64,000 bases of DNA from Ridgeia piscesae (taxonomy: Eukaryota > Annelida > Polychaeta > Sabellida > Siboglinidae), in assembly GCA_025642075.2 (NCBI GenBank), contig JAODUO010000426.1, positions 606,001 to 670,000 on the forward strand, read 5' to 3'. This document shows, piece by piece, positions 34,091-47,884 of this stretch. Below the pieces are notes generated by a model. It had not been told where the DNA came from. It saw only the letters and a list, made by a program, of their open reading frames with translations, and did not search any database. Numbering within the stretch: the first letter of the stretch is position 1; the number at the start of each line of letters is the position of its first letter. The translations under genes and the position numbers were made by a program.

Positions 34091-35261
34091 AATTAAATTA
34101 ATTAATGTTTATTTATACACATTTTGAGACAGTCCCTAAACACCAGCCGGTCACGCTGACTCAAAACTTCACCAGCTGAGGGGATTAAGAACATAATGGC
34201 AATTTGTAATCAATATAGTATTAGAAGGATCATGGCAAGTGCGATAATGCTACAATTATACGATCGATTGAATTTCCATGAACATCAGACACTTGACTTT
34301 CTGTCTCCTGTCACCTCATGTGACACAGGTCAATGCGGATGGGTAATGGTTAATGATCAATAGTTAATCATTAATATGGATTACAATTATTATCACCAAG
34401 AAATTACCCAAATGGTTTGCTCATAATTTCCAATATCAGCAACGGCCGTGTGATATTTGTGGTGATAATTACACACAAATGTCACGGTGCCAGTATTAGA
34501 TGTACAGGCATGACAAATGAACCGCTGCGATCTCATTAACTATTAATCATGCAATGAACACCTTTGTGTAATATGCTCCTTTGTGTGTCTGTTCTCTGTG
34601 CATTTCACTACTCACAGCCAGCTATGATCTCAGTCACGCCAGCTAGCTCATGGTTTATTAAGTTATTAACCCAAGGTCGTCTGGCCCTCTGCATGTAGTC
34701 ATCCTTGCATTCACGGTTCGTAATTATTACCAGGAAGTTTGCTGTAGAAATCTCTATTTCAAGCGATGCAGTCAATTTTCATTTAGTCAAGGTATTCAGC
34801 GATCACAGCAGCTGAGGGTTGTAATACTGAACTGGTGAATACAAACATTGTCAATCTCTTAGACTGATTCAACGGTTGCAATAGTTTTCAATACAAAAAA
34901 AATCATAAAATGTGCAAATCACATTTGCTGGTAATTAAACACTAGTGTAATTATGTTGTGTTAAAGAGACACTGATGAGCTGTCTGTAAGTAACGATGCA
35001 GGACGTGACAATTAATTGTCTCTGGGACACTACACTGTGTCACACCTGCAGTGACAATTCCGTTTCATCATCATTGGTTTCCGTCGGTCTTGAAAGGTCT
35101 TGGTTGTCAATCACAGTTCCATCCCGTGCCCTGTGTCTTGTTGTCCTCGTTCTTTCCCTGTGGATACTGGCAAGGCTGGCCTTAATACTGGTCGTCAATT
35201 TATGTTTTTTCTTTTTATCCCCCATCACTGCTCTTGCCCTGCCGTCTCTACCAACCACCTC
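34091..35261. other. Non-coding spacer, ATTA-rich
   Basis: It starts with a TA-adjacent motif (34117-34140) shared with 22834 and 46045. The stretch 34180-34560 is dense in TTAAT/ATTA motifs. No exon was recognised. A regulatory role is only a guess. Confidence 0.35.
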
Positions 35262-37676
35262 CACTCCCCTCTGTCTTCTCCCTGTCATTCTCCACTCCCC
35301 TCTGTCTTTCCCTCTCATTCTCCACTCCCCTTTGTCTTTCCCTCTCATTCTCCACTGCCCTCTGTCTTTCCCTCTCATTCTCCACTCCCCTCTGTCTTTC
35401 CCTCTCATTCTCCACTCCCCTCTGTCTTTCCCTCTCATTCTCCACTCCCCTCTGTCTTTCCCTCTCATTCTCCACTCCCCTCTGTCTTTCCCTCTCATTC
35501 TCCACTCCCCTCTGTCTTTCCCTCTCATTCTCCACTCCCCTCTGTCTTTCCCTCTCATTCTCCACTCCCTCTGTCTTTCCCTCTCATTCTCCACTCCCCT
35601 CTGTCTTTCCCTCTCATTCTCCACTCCCCTCTGTCTTTCCCTCTCATTCTCCACTCCCCTCTGTCTTTCCCTCTCATTCTCCACTCCCTCTGTCTTTCCC
35701 TCTCATTCTCCACTCCCCTCTGTCTTTCCCTCTCATTCTCCACTCCCCTCTGTCTTTCCCTCTCATTCTCCACTCCCCTCTGTCTTTCCCTCTCATTCTC
35801 CACTCCCCTCTGTCTTTCCCTCTCATTCTCCACTCCCCTCTGTCTTTCCCTCTCATTCTCCACTCCCCTCTGTCTTTCCCTCTCATTCTCCACTCCCCTC
35901 TGTCTTTCCCTCTCATTCTCCACTCCCTCTGTCTTTCCCTCTCATTCTCCACTCCCCTCTGTCTTTCCCTCTCATTCTCCACTCCCCTCTGTCTTTCCCC
36001 TCATTCTCCACTCCCCTCTGTCTTTCCCCCTCGTTCTCCACTCCCCTCTGTCTTTCCCTCTCGTTCTCCACTCCCCTCTGTCTTTCCCCCTCGTTCTCCA
36101 CTCCCCTCTGTCTTTCCCTCCTCGTTCTCCACTCCCCTCTGTCTTTCCCCCTCATTCTCCACTCCCTGTCTTTCCCTCTCATTCTCCACTCCCCTCTGTC
36201 TTTCCCTCTCATTCTCCACTCCCCTCTGTCTTTCCCTCTCATTCTCCACTCCCCTCTGTCTTTCCCTCTCATTCTCCACTCCCCTCTGTCTTTCCCTCTC
36301 ATTCTCCACTCCCCTCTGTCTTTCCCTCTCATTCTCCACTCCCCTCTGTCTTTCCCTCTCATTCTCCACTCCCCGCTGTCTTTCCCTCTCATTCTCCACT
36401 CCCCCTGTCTTCTGTCTTCCCCCTCTTTCCCCTCCATCCCCACTCCCCTCTGTCTTTCCCTCTCATTCTCCACTGCCCTCTGTTTTTCCCTCTCATTCCC
36501 CACTCCCCTCTGTCTTTCCCTCTCATTCTCCTCTCCCCTTTTCTTTCCCTCTCATTCTCCACTCCCCTCTGTTTTTCCCTCTCATTCCCCACTCCCCTCT
36601 GTCTTTCCCTCTCATTCTCCTCTCCCCTCTGTCTTTCCCTCTCATTCTCCACTCCCTCTGTCTTTCCCTCTCATTCTCCACTCCCCTCTGTCTTTCCCTC
36701 TCATTCTCCACTCCCCTCTGTCTTTCCCTCTCATTCTCCACTCCCCTCTGTCTTTCCCTCTCATTCTCCACTCCCCTCTGTCTTTCCCCCTCATTCTCCA
36801 CTCCCCTCTGTCTTTCCCTCTCATTCTCCACTCCCCTCTGTCTTTCCCCTCGTTCTCCACTCCCTCTGTCTTTCCCCTCTTCTCCACTCCCCTCTGTCTT
36901 TCCCTCTCTTCTCCACTCCCCTCTGTCTTTCCCTCTCATTCTCCACTCCCTCTGTCTTTCCCTCTCATTCTCCACTCCCTCTGTCTTTCCCTCTCATTCT
37001 CCACTCCCCTCTGTCTTTCCCCTCATTCTCCACTCCCTCTGTCTTTCCCTCTCATTCTCCACTCCCCTCTGTCTTTCCCTCTCATTCTCCACTCCCCTCT
37101 GTCTTTCCCTCTCATTCTCCACTCCCCTCTGTCTTTCCCTCTCATTCTCCACTCCCCTCTGTCTTTCCCTCTCATTCTCCACTCCCCTCTGTCTTCCTCT
37201 GTCTTTCCCTCTCATTCTCCACTCCCCTCTGTCTTTCCCCCTCGTTCTCCACTCCCCTCTGTCTTTCCCTCTCGTTCTCCACTCCCCTCAGTCTTTCCCC
37301 CTCGTTCTCCACTCCCCTCTGTCTTTCCCCTTGTTCTCCACTCCCCTCTGTCTTTCCCTCTCGTTCTCCACTCCCCTCTGTCTTTCCCCCTCATTCTCCA
37401 CTCCCCTCTGTCTTTCCCTCTCATTCCCCACTCCCCTCTGTCTTTCCCTCTCATTCTCCACTCCCCTCTGTCTTTCCCTCTCATTCGCCACTCCCCTCTT
37501 GTCTTTCCCTCTCATTCTCTTCTACTCCCCTCCATTGTTTCCTCTCATTCTCCATCTTTCCCTCTCATTCTCCACTCCCCTCCATCTTTCCCTCTAATTC
37601 TCCACTCCCCTCCACCTTTCCCTCTCAATCTCCAATCCCCTCCATCTTTCCATCTCATTCTTTTCTACTCCCCTCC
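35262..37676. repeat. 30-bp polypyrimidine minisatellite array, about 80 units
   Basis: The + strand unit is CTCTGTCTTT + CCCTCTCATT + CTCCACTCCC, 27 of 30 bases pyrimidine. Variant units lose one or two bases (CTCCCTCTG), use CTCGTT for CTCATT, or use CCCCC for CCCTC. Long open frames on both strands arise from the 10-codon period and are artefacts. Confidence 0.97.
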
Positions 37677-40600
37677 ATCATCCTGTTTCTCCTGATCCCT
37701 ACAAATTTCTCGTTACACAATCCTACCTTCGTGGTCTAGATAGGCCCCGACTCGTTTCCCTTCCACTCCAAGGGTGCTTTCTGTGCCAACCACTCCACTC
37801 ACACTCACTCCATATATCCATCCAGTCTAGGAGTTATAGGCTCAGCCATCCCTCACCAGCTTCTTCTAAACCTCTGTTTCAACCCAACCTCCTCCCTCAG
37901 CTTCGTCATTTATTACATGCCTAGTCTCTTCACTTCCACAATTCTTCTAACCCATTTATTTTTGTAAACCTGTCCTTTGTCCTGTGATAAAACATCTGCC
38001 TTGACTCTGAGAGTGACAGTGTTTGCCAGTCTGTGCTATACAAGTCTCCCATACCATCTTCTCCATCCATTGTTTGTTTATCTTCATCTCATCCCTCCTC
38101 TTCCTCCCAGGCTCCTGCTGCCACCCTGCACAGCCTGGCACCAGATGTTGTGGTCAGTGGCTGTAGGTTCCCATGACCTCACTGATCCACTGTCTAGATA
38201 AGCACATTGTACATCATTTGCAAGTCTGTGTTGCATGGCTGTATTTGCTGCCAACCACTGCATGAAGAAAGCTCCTCTTCCACAGATGACATCTTTTGGA
38301 ATAAACCATCTTCTATGTGACAGACACGGCCTAACCAATGCAGTGGTCACTGACTTAGCGCAGAACAAACACATTCAGGAAAACAACACACGCATACATG
38401 CCATGCAACAGACGCAGCACCTAATGAATTTAACATAACCACCCAACGACTGAATTCTCAACGACAACACAATGCTCATCCCCAAACGGTGAACCCGCAT
38501 TCCTGACAACACCACTCCAGACTTCATCCGAGACACATCACAGGTGCATCCCTACTGTGACAGAAACGACTGTTAAACGCTCTTTTAGACGCCACTTGTC
38601 TCCTCCGTCCAGTAGATGTGCTAACAAGACACCGCTAATGTGTGACAACGTCAAATGCCTGCAGGTTTTTTTGCCGGTGAAAATAATCAATACGCACAGT
38701 GGGGAGCCGTGCAGATGAGATAACATCAGAGACACGGCGACTCCGACCGGCGAGGTAAAAGCTGCAACCTCTGGCGTGGAGGCAATTTGTGTCGGGTGCT
38801 GCGAGGCACAAAGGGAACAAGTAATTCCGTGGGCTAACATTTTACTGCACCCAGGAGGCCGGCAAATACGGTGGAAAAACCAACATTCACAAAAAGGTTA
38901 AACAAATGCGGGGGCGAAGCATAAGTGCGTGACTCACAAGAAGATGACGACTGTTGATTGTCATCATAAAGGTCACAGTGACATATCCGGGATGGCCATG
39001 ATGGAACTTTGTAAGCAAGACATGTGATCGGTCTTCGAAAGCAGCACTTCTAAATTGGCAAGACACCGACCACATTCTGTCGATTGACCCATAGGAGTCT
39101 TGGGAACGTCTGACATAGTTGGGTGCAGATCCATTTGAACATTCATGTTCTTGGCATATCTTATTCTTATATCCTGGGTAATTAAATATTTTCTTAATGT
39201 TGTGAATACTTTGTCGAGTGTAAACAATTAACAATGAATGTATCGTTTGAGAATGTTCAGTAGTCCAATATAGGAGACACTGAATTTGGTTGTTATTTGT
39301 GCATCATTATCAATGAACATGTTCAATCTTTACGCCAAGATTAATTCTGTGGGCAGCATCAGAATCTATTCAACCAGTTGGTTACAAACAAATTATTGCG
39401 GCCTATCCCCGCCCTCTAGTGTGCATACTGCCATCTGTTACCAAATACCACAAGTGACATAGAACTGATTACACCGACATCTGATGTGTGATGTGTAGTC
39501 ACCAACGGTATCTTGTGGAGTGATCATATTGCATTGCAGATCAAACACATCCAATCAATACACGCCTCCAAAACAACAGATGATTTACCAGGGATGGAGG
39601 AATATGTACCCTTGAGGCCGTAGTGGCTTTAGGGTCCTCGGCTGCACTGCGTGTACTTTTGACTCCTCGGTGGAGTATTGATGCACGAGACATCCCGCAG
39701 GCAGAACTCGCTCAACTGTCAACTGCAGAGTCATGCGAAAAGAATACCATATCACGCACAGAAAATTAACAAATATATAATACTGGAGAATATGAGTAAA
39801 CTATTCCAAATGATATGATGTATTTGTGTCTGCTGTAGAACAATAAATGGCCAAGAGGCCCTGAAGTTGTTGGGGTTTTGGTGAATCCTACTCATAGACA
39901 TCTCATAGTGGCATTGCAACATGGAGTGTCAATAAAAAATTAAAGGAAATATTACTAGTTCTTTAAAAAAAAAAGGGGCACATCCTTAACAAAATTGCAT
40001 ATTGAGTGACACCGAGATGCCTCCAGAATACTGATTTCTTGTGTGCTACTTCAACGGGAAATACCTGTGCGAAATCAGAAAAGCTTATTATCCAGCTTTA
40101 TAGGACCAAGCAAATGAGAGGCCTTAAGAAACATAAAATATAAAAAAATATTCCCTCTTTACTCAAAGACATGTTTATGCGAAATTAGAGAAAAAATGGG
40201 CAAACTGAAATTGTACTGTTTTTTTAACCCTTGATGGGTACTTTTAGAGTCATCAAATCCAATATAAATTTCTCATGCATCGTGGCAGTGCCCTAATATA
40301 TGTTTATGCCAAATCTAACAAAGAAATTCTGAACAGTTTCTGAGATTTGAGAGCTAACAGTGGACAGCAGATGACAGACAGTGTTATGTCATAAGTCCGC
40401 TGGAACTTTAGCCCAAATGACTCAAAATAGCAATTATAGTCTTTACACCAATATTCTTTTTCTGAGAGTACAGCACAAAACAACTCATTCCATTATTAAT
40501 TACTAGTCTAAATGAATCAAGAGAGCAGATTTGTCCGTCAGCCTGTCTGTCTGTGTCTGTGTCTGTGTCTGTCCATCGGTTGTATGTCTGGAGGCAGTGA

Positions 40601-43414
40601 CAATGGGGGCCGTGCTGACAGACTGTCCATCAAGTGACTAAGCAGTCTATGCTGCCAGTGCAGCCACATTAAAGGTCTGAGGCTGCAAGAGGTGAAAAAG
40701 AATGAGAAACTGCCCAGATTATAGCCTTGAAGCAGCAGGCAACCCACAGAGTACAGACCACAGACAGTTGAGGTCTGTTCTAAGCCTACTGAGAGGCTTG
40801 CCTCCATATGTGCTCGATTTTCTTTGCAGTAAGTTCACATTCAGTGGCTCCAAACTCAGCACTGTCCAATATCAAGTCGATAAAGAAGACACATTTTAAT
40901 GGATTTCCAAACAATTTGGAGGTTAAAATACATGCACAGTGTAAAATATGATTTCTGCCAACCAAAAATCACCATGTTAAATTTACACATCTGGAATAAT
41001 TATGTAATGTTTTATAGGAGTCCATATTTGTCTGGAATTTGGCATCAGTACTCTACTACATAAAACACACCTTGTATTTTAGTGATGTCGTAACAGTAGG
41101 TGGAAAGTTTTTTTAACAGCATAGTAACAAGGCCTTGTAAGCATCACATCTAATCCATTTCCTGTAATTACAATAAATACATATTTTATATTTCATTGAT
41201 CAGTGTCATACAACATACCTGGATTTGCATAATCCGAAGTGACACTCGAGCTGAATCTCAGACCCTGAATGCAACTGGACCAATTTCTACATCTCCTGTA
41301 TGCCGTTAGCTACAACAAACGAAAGACAAAGGGTTAAGCACCATAACCATCCACATGCAACGACAAGTAAAGGGTTAAGTCTTTCATCTCAGCTGCCACG
41401 AGAAAGCCTGCTCAGGTATTCTAACAAAGCCAACTCTGATACATGTATAAGTGAAATTAATTCCCCTTCACTGCTTGTGTAATAATACACACAGACAAGT
41501 ATGAATGAGAACACACCCGGAGCCCTTCCACGGGTGTCTCCCGTGGGAGACTCAGCCGGTAACACCTGAATATTCCCCATTGCACTCACACATGTACCTA
41601 GAATCAATATCAATACACATCTGACCGAACATTCTGTCTGTTTTCCTGACACAATACAGGGCCGGGATCAACACAAAGACGAATTGGGTAACGATATGAT
41701 CTAGGAAGAACGTCCGCAGGAAATTCTATTACACCACTCTGATCGTTGATTATGCACGAACAGTACTCTAAATAAATAAGGCTACATCACAGAACCGATG
41801 CAGTGAATGTCATATAAATGTCGCATCAATACATTCTGGGACCATATCAGAAACTTGACTTGTCTGAGCAGAGATTGTGAATGTGGTCATTCTTGGAGTA
41901 CGAAAAAGATTAATGGATCTGACTGTCTACTGATTTTGTGGCTGGCTAGCTGATATGTCTGAATGAATGCATCAATTAAATAATGCATTCAAGGTAATGT
42001 GAGCTGATTAAAATCTAATTCTGTTTCAACATATGATCTTAATTCAGACTGGAAGTATGCTGATATATTTCCCCAGAATCCAAACGCTTCAGCCAGCACA
42101 GTCCAACCTTGATTTCTAGCTAAGAAGATTCCACACGCCCACCATTCAAGGATTCCCAGGTACCCTTACAAGCCCTGGAACTTTCTCAGAAGATTGTATG
42201 CTATGACCTATGTGACTTGTATCTTCAATCGCCTCTCCAATGATTGTGGTCACATGACAACTGTCACCAGACACTATGTGAGTCAGGTTCCCATCCGTCA
42301 CAAATCGCAAAAACTGCAATCAATGGTTGCAATAACTTGCGGAGACCCACGACAGGGTGGGATTTATTGAATATAGCGACAGGCGCAGGAACGACATCAA
42401 CACTAACAGGGAGGATGCATTGCTGAAGATGTAATTGCAGACGTTCGTCACATACCAGTCTGCTAGTCAAGATGGGTAATACGATCAACAGTTTGAGTGG
42501 CCAACGGTTTTTACGAGTAGCAAAAAAATTGATACCTGTGGTAATAAAAATGCAGATTTCAAAGCTATTTTGTATTGCTCCAGTTCACTCAGCTTTCTGG
42601 ATACAGATAGTGTTAAATATACATGTGGCTGAATGTGTTTATTAGTAATTGCAGTGGGGTAGACTGCTTGGTGTGTCAGTGATCAGACCTGCCAGGCTTC
42701 CTCGCAAACCCCGGGTTGCTCCACTGTGATATTCTGCCTCTGGTTGATTGTCTCTGCAAACCGTGGGAGTGATCTATAAAATTATAACAATTGACTTCGC
42801 CGTGGAAACACCGCAAATACCCGCCTCAATTTGAAGATAGGTACCTGACTGGTGGGAATCACAATATAATGACCCATTCAAGTCCTAAACATTAACTGTA
42901 ACACATGCAGCGTGTGGCTAAAATCACCCAAATTTATATTACATAACCAGAGGCTGAGCACACTCCTCGTGGGTGATCTCATTGGCTAACGTTAAAAGGG
43001 GAGTTTTTTCAAAGTGTAAGTGGTACAGTAAATGCTGGTACTGATGGGATCAGCCGCATCTTTGAGGATGCTGCCAGGTGGTAAACCATGAAGTACCTTT
43101 AGCTGTCCCACAGTCCAGTTGTACATTGCACTACTTCGTACTGTTTACAGCAGTCAGCAGACATGATCATGTTAACTATAAATTGTTTATTTACATTGAT
43201 TATAAATGTCTTCCAGAGTGTCCATAGGTTGCAGCTGTTTGTGGTAAGGTTAGTTTTTTAAAAACAAGTATAAATCCCACATCCTATGGATTGTTCGCCT
43301 CGATCCAGTTGTCGGCTCACAAAAATATGGCAAGGTTACAAAATACAACAAGCACCACACAGGACAAGGGTTTGGTCGTCACAATGGCAGACAGTGACTG
43401 GAACATGAGGCTTT
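37677..43414. other. Non-coding region without supported genes
   Basis: It contains a small (TCTGTG)n run near 40540-40572. It also has a CpG-denser island at 38570-38880 that is neither clearly exonic nor clearly repetitive. The stretch 40190-40390 looks like a decayed dispersed repeat. No splice-bounded conserved peptide was recognised. Confidence 0.4.
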
Positions 43415-43692
43415 GAGGGCTTTATGCAGGATAAAATTATTGCTAGTCACTGTCACACGTTTTGATGGACACATGGATGTTAACTTTGAAATGTTGACCT
43501 GAAATGGACTACAAACACACATGTGACACCATTTTCACTCACTTTCAAGCCATAACTAACAATATCTATGGTTTTGGAAAACCTTTTTTTTGCCCCTTCA
43601 GTTTTGTATCCGTCCACCACATATCTACCCGTCCATATTCGTTTTTACCCATCCAAATAACGGGTGGATGGGTCTCTACATAAAGCTGTTTC
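43415..43692. repeat. Dispersed duplicate segment, copy 1
   Basis: It shares with 44530-44812 the ordered blocks GATGGACACATGGATGTTAA, ACCTGAAATGGACTACAAAC, ACTAACAATATCTATGGTTT, and an end block in which ACCCATCC and GGATGGGT flank AAATAACGGGT. Copy 1 ends TCTCTACATAAAGCT like copy 2. Confidence 0.8.
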
Positions 43693-44529
43693 CACACCAA
43701 ATATTGGGTGGTGGTGGGGGGGGGGTGAACCAAAGCAAATGTTTTTACATTGTGGCTTTATATGACCATCCATTGCTCTGGCCACTGTTTACACCTATTA
43801 TATATGCAGGTGCAATTTCTCCACACTGTCCCAGGTAAGATTATTTATAGAAACACATCTTTATAGTCTACTATCACCGTATCGTGAAAATTGGTTACTG
43901 ATGTGTTATTAAGTGTAATGAACTCATATGAATTTGAATAATACAGGCCAGGCTGGTGGTGCAATAAAAACACAATCCACAGTGTTCAGTCACTGCTCTG
44001 TTGTGTTTTTATGTTTCCACGGTTTGCATCACAAAGCCACTAAAACCAACAGACAGAGAGTTCTTTCTGGGAAAAGCATCAAGTTTTGAAAACTAGATAA
44101 AAACAGCCATTCGTAGAACAGCACAGCCTGTAAAAGTGATCGAACTATTATGCAGAAAACAAAACCACAATGGCTAATCAGAAAAATGCATCAGAAAAAT
44201 AAACACAGAGTGTATGTGTTTAAGCATGAGGGTCATCTGTCAACATTAGGGAGCCTGCATAATTTATGAGCACTTTATGAAAACAAAGGTGTGGGCGTTG
44301 CCATGACAACAGCAGATATATCTAGTCTGACACCTTGGGTAGTTTTCAACACAAATTCAGTGCACACCTATAAATAAGTACAGCCTACAGTCAGTACGTG
44401 TCGAGACATGCTGCAACCAAACACTGTGAGTCTGCGGCAGGGACACTTTTCTGCCAAAGAGCCTGCCTGGTACTTATTTATTTTTATCACTTTTAATGTA
44501 ATGACTACCGTAATGGCTGTATGTGCTCT

Positions 44530-44812
44530 GCAGGGCTTTATGCACATGTTTTGATGGACACATGGATGTTAACTGTTAAGCCAGTTTACAAATTTTAAAT
44601 GTGTCTGATGACCTGAAATGGACTACAAACACACATGTGACACAATTTTCACTCACTTTCAAGGCATAACTAACAATATCTATGGTTTTAGAAGACCTTT
44701 TTTGCTACTTCATTTTTTACCTGTCCACCACCCGTCCACCCATATTTCTACCCGTCCATATTCATTTTTACCCGTCCAAATAACGGGTGGACGGGTCTCT
44801 ACATAAAGCTAT
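44530..44812. repeat. Dispersed duplicate segment, copy 2
   Basis: It matches 43415-43692 in the same orientation about 1.1 kb away. Near its right end ACCCGTCC and GGACGGGT form inverted arms around AAATAACGGGT. No coding capacity. It may be two copies of a short interspersed element or a local duplication. Confidence 0.8.
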
Positions 44813-45935
44813 GATGTTCCGACACCTAAATGAAATTCTTAGCTGTATAATACATAGTCTGTACTGTACCTATTCAGAGACACCAAAATGACAGATGTCC
44901 CAATATGTACATAATACATTACATTTTGTTGTATATTTTCAGGGTGGATGAAAACCTTTTATAGAATCAGGTCGTTGAAAACAACGCAAATGTTCCAGGT
45001 GTTCTGGGACACTGGTGTTTACATCTAGTGAATGTTTTAGGTCACTAACTTGTGGTTTATAGGGAGCATTGTTTGGACTTGCTCCTGTGCAAAGCAACCA
45101 AGCTTCAAATCCAGGTAGCCTGGAAACATTGACATCCTTTAAAGTTGAATGCTTTACCCTCTAGTTGTCTGTGTCCACTGAACCGTATCAGTTTAAGCAA
45201 GCATCCAGAAGTATGTCATAGTCATGTATGCATAATTTCCTGGAGTACATGGTACTATTGTTATGTTAACTTAATTATATGTGCACTGTGACTTCTCAGA
45301 CCATGCTTTCAATGAAGCATGCAATGCTACAAGTACTGTAAATGTCCATGGTTCAAGGGGTTTTTTGTTCAGATTTTGATAACAATCTTACCCTATCATG
45401 TAACCAGGAGACAGATAACAAAAAACACTTATCAACCATAAAAGATAACAATTCATCATTCATGTTAGAAATATATCATGGCTACATGTCATACAAATGG
45501 CCCATACTTTGTCCTAGCGATTTTGTTTTTAAAACTTAGTGCCTACACTCCATGCAAGCTGCAGTATCTCGGCAGATAGAGGGCAGCACTGAGAGGACCA
45601 GGATGAGAGACCACCCACACTGTTTCGAAGCTTAGACAACTTTGATCATTCTACATTTTGGAAGACTATAACATTCAGGGCTCCTCTCTAGCAAGCGTCT
45701 ACTCCAGGGGCAATTGAGTTTATAAATTAGATGCAGTTCTAAAGTCAGCACCCATTTTAATAACAAATAATAATGTCATTTGTGCTTAAATCGTCTGAAA
45801 CCAAGATAAAGTGGATCAAGACTTGGTTAATTTTGAAACGGATAAGCAGTAGCCAATATTAAAATGTCAAATTATGGATACCACCATATTCAACATTAAA
45901 TTAAAGCTGGTCTACTCTTCCATATTCGACATTTG

Positions 45936-45937
<2 letters not shown>

Positions 45938-45979
<42 letters not shown>

Positions 45980-46044
45980 TATACATATATATATATACAT
46001 ATATATATATATACATATATATATATAATATATATATATATATA
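45938..46044. repeat. TA microsatellite
   Basis: (TA)n with a few C interruptions, followed directly by the ACACATTTTGAGACAGCCCC motif. Confidence 0.95.
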
Positions 46045-46150
46045 ACACATTTTGAGACAGCCCCTAGTCATGCCTGGGTGACTTGGTCTACTTCATGAGT
46101 GGCGTGTTATGAGGCCCTACGGTTGCTACCATAGCTATCACAATCTCACC
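46045..46150. repeat. TA-adjacent repeated motif
   Basis: It begins ACACATTTTGAGACAGCCCC, matching 34118-34137 except for one base and resembling 22834-22856. All three follow TA-rich or AT-rich tracts. It is probably one end of a dispersed element family. Confidence 0.4.
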
Positions 46151-46435
46151 AACCCTACTTGTCACAAACAGGACAATACGAATGACATGTTTACAATTTT
46201 AATATTATGAAGTTACAACTATTAAATTGCAAACATATCTCAGATTTGCTTGTTGTAGCTGACTTTGACTGACATATTTATTTTACAAAGAACGCTACAT
46301 ATGTTAATAACTGAGTAGCAGACTTCTTAATTTGAAAACAACAGTTAAACTTGCATTATCAGGCCTCCTGATTTGAGGAATAACAAACATATAATTAAAT
46401 GTGAACAACTTTAAATACCCCACTGAAACAGAAAT

Positions 46436-46590
46436 TTTGATACTGACAATGTATTTGAAAAAGTATTTGAAAAAGTCAAATATTTTAGGAAAGTATTTAA
46501 ATACAAATACTTTTAATTCCTAAACATAAAATACAAATACTTAAAAAAGTATTCAAATACTTTCAAATACAAATGTATTTGAACCCATGT
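46436..46590. repeat. GTATTTGAA / AAATAC motif cluster, MITE-like
   Basis: A cluster of GTATTTGAAAAAG, AAGTATTTAAATACAAATAC and its complements, giving many overlapping inverted repeats. Similar motif clusters occur inside hAT-derived miniature elements of invertebrates (general knowledge), but element ends were not located. Confidence 0.4.
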
Positions 46591-47884
46591 CTGAATGTTA
46601 AGAATATACTTGTACAGAGCACTTTGATCAACTCTCAGTGTATCCATTAAAGATTTCATGATACATCCAAATTCCACTTTAGTATTAATTACCCTATAAC
46701 AGTTAGTGTAGGCCTGTAGGGTATCATTTTTATTTTCATAAACCCAAACTGAATACTGGCTTGGCAAAACTGATTGATGATTAAATCATTCTGACAACAA
46801 CCATTATAACAATGTCTGATAACTAAGTTTCAATATTTGAGTGAACCATCTGTAGTCATGTGGCAATTGTACATCATTTATTTTGTTAAAAATTTATTTT
46901 ATACGTCTAAATTATCACGTACACGTGATAATAATCAATTAATTGATCTGAAGCATGAATTGAGCAATCATCTATAAACGCGATTAATGAGAACAACGCT
47001 AATAAGAGACGCAACACCATTACAGTGATCAATATAATTACATGACACACTGACTTTATGAATGTATGACGTAACATCCATGGCAACGACTACCTCGACA
47101 GATCCTCAGCAGGATTACGTTCCACGAGCTACAAGTACTGAAAATGGGGGAAACTGCCATATTTTACAGCCAGAGCCTGCTAGTTAACAAACATGGCAAC
47201 TGTGTCTCAAGTAGGCAGATAGCATAAATCCCTGATGCCGATAAATCACCATCCTGCTGACTACAGATGGCAGGCGGTCTGAGCCTCACGCAGACCCTGG
47301 TCTACCACAGCCACAGCCACAGCCACACCCAACCAACCCACCCACACAAATACCTGCCACAGTATGTGATTTTTTTTGTCTGACTGAACACCCGTACTAG
47401 CAATTAGACAACTGGCACATACAGGTCTACATACAGCCTCAACCCACGCACACACACACAACCAATTCATACCCTCTCTAGGGGTTACCACCCCGGCTTT
47501 CTTCCTTTCAGCGAATTTCAGTTTTAGAGAATAGACAATGCCACGTTTCAACAGAATTTAAACAGCGGTTTTTGAACAGCATGTTATATAAAACAGTACT
47601 GTCCGACATTGGGGTTTCAATTATTTTGTGAATTTAAGCAAATCAGGGCAATTACAAGCGATAAGACAGATGGACAGTAGAAGAGGCTAGCTGGGTACTA
47701 GACTGACTGGTAGCTCCAAGTCTAGGAAACTCACATTAATGACCACTAATGACACAACTGGTAGTGCCAAAACAAACAAAACAGATCAAATGGATTAGCA
47801 TTATTTGCACTAAAGGCTCAAATGATACTGGTTTGATTTATTGAAAAATCTAAACTTAATTGTAATTGCTGTGACTGCCATGAA
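46591..47884. other. Non-coding spacer
   Basis: No gene recognised. It contains a short CCACAGCCACAGCCACAG run near 47307 and palindromic ATTA-rich stretches near 46900-46990. Confidence 0.4.

Noticed and set aside
34996..37739. Open frames near 900 codons rich in Ser, Pro, Leu and Phe, and the - strand Arg/Glu-rich frames
   Set aside because: Translation of the 30-bp polypyrimidine array (10 codons per unit), open in all three + frames.
38570..38880. CpG-dense island as a coding exon or promoter
   Set aside because: No frame shows a conserved motif, and there are no convincing splice sites or core promoter elements.
40190..40390. Conserved-looking stretch with a GCCAAATCTAACAAAGAAAT block
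   Set aside because: It resembles common decayed dispersed repeats, but no second copy or element ends were found in this window.
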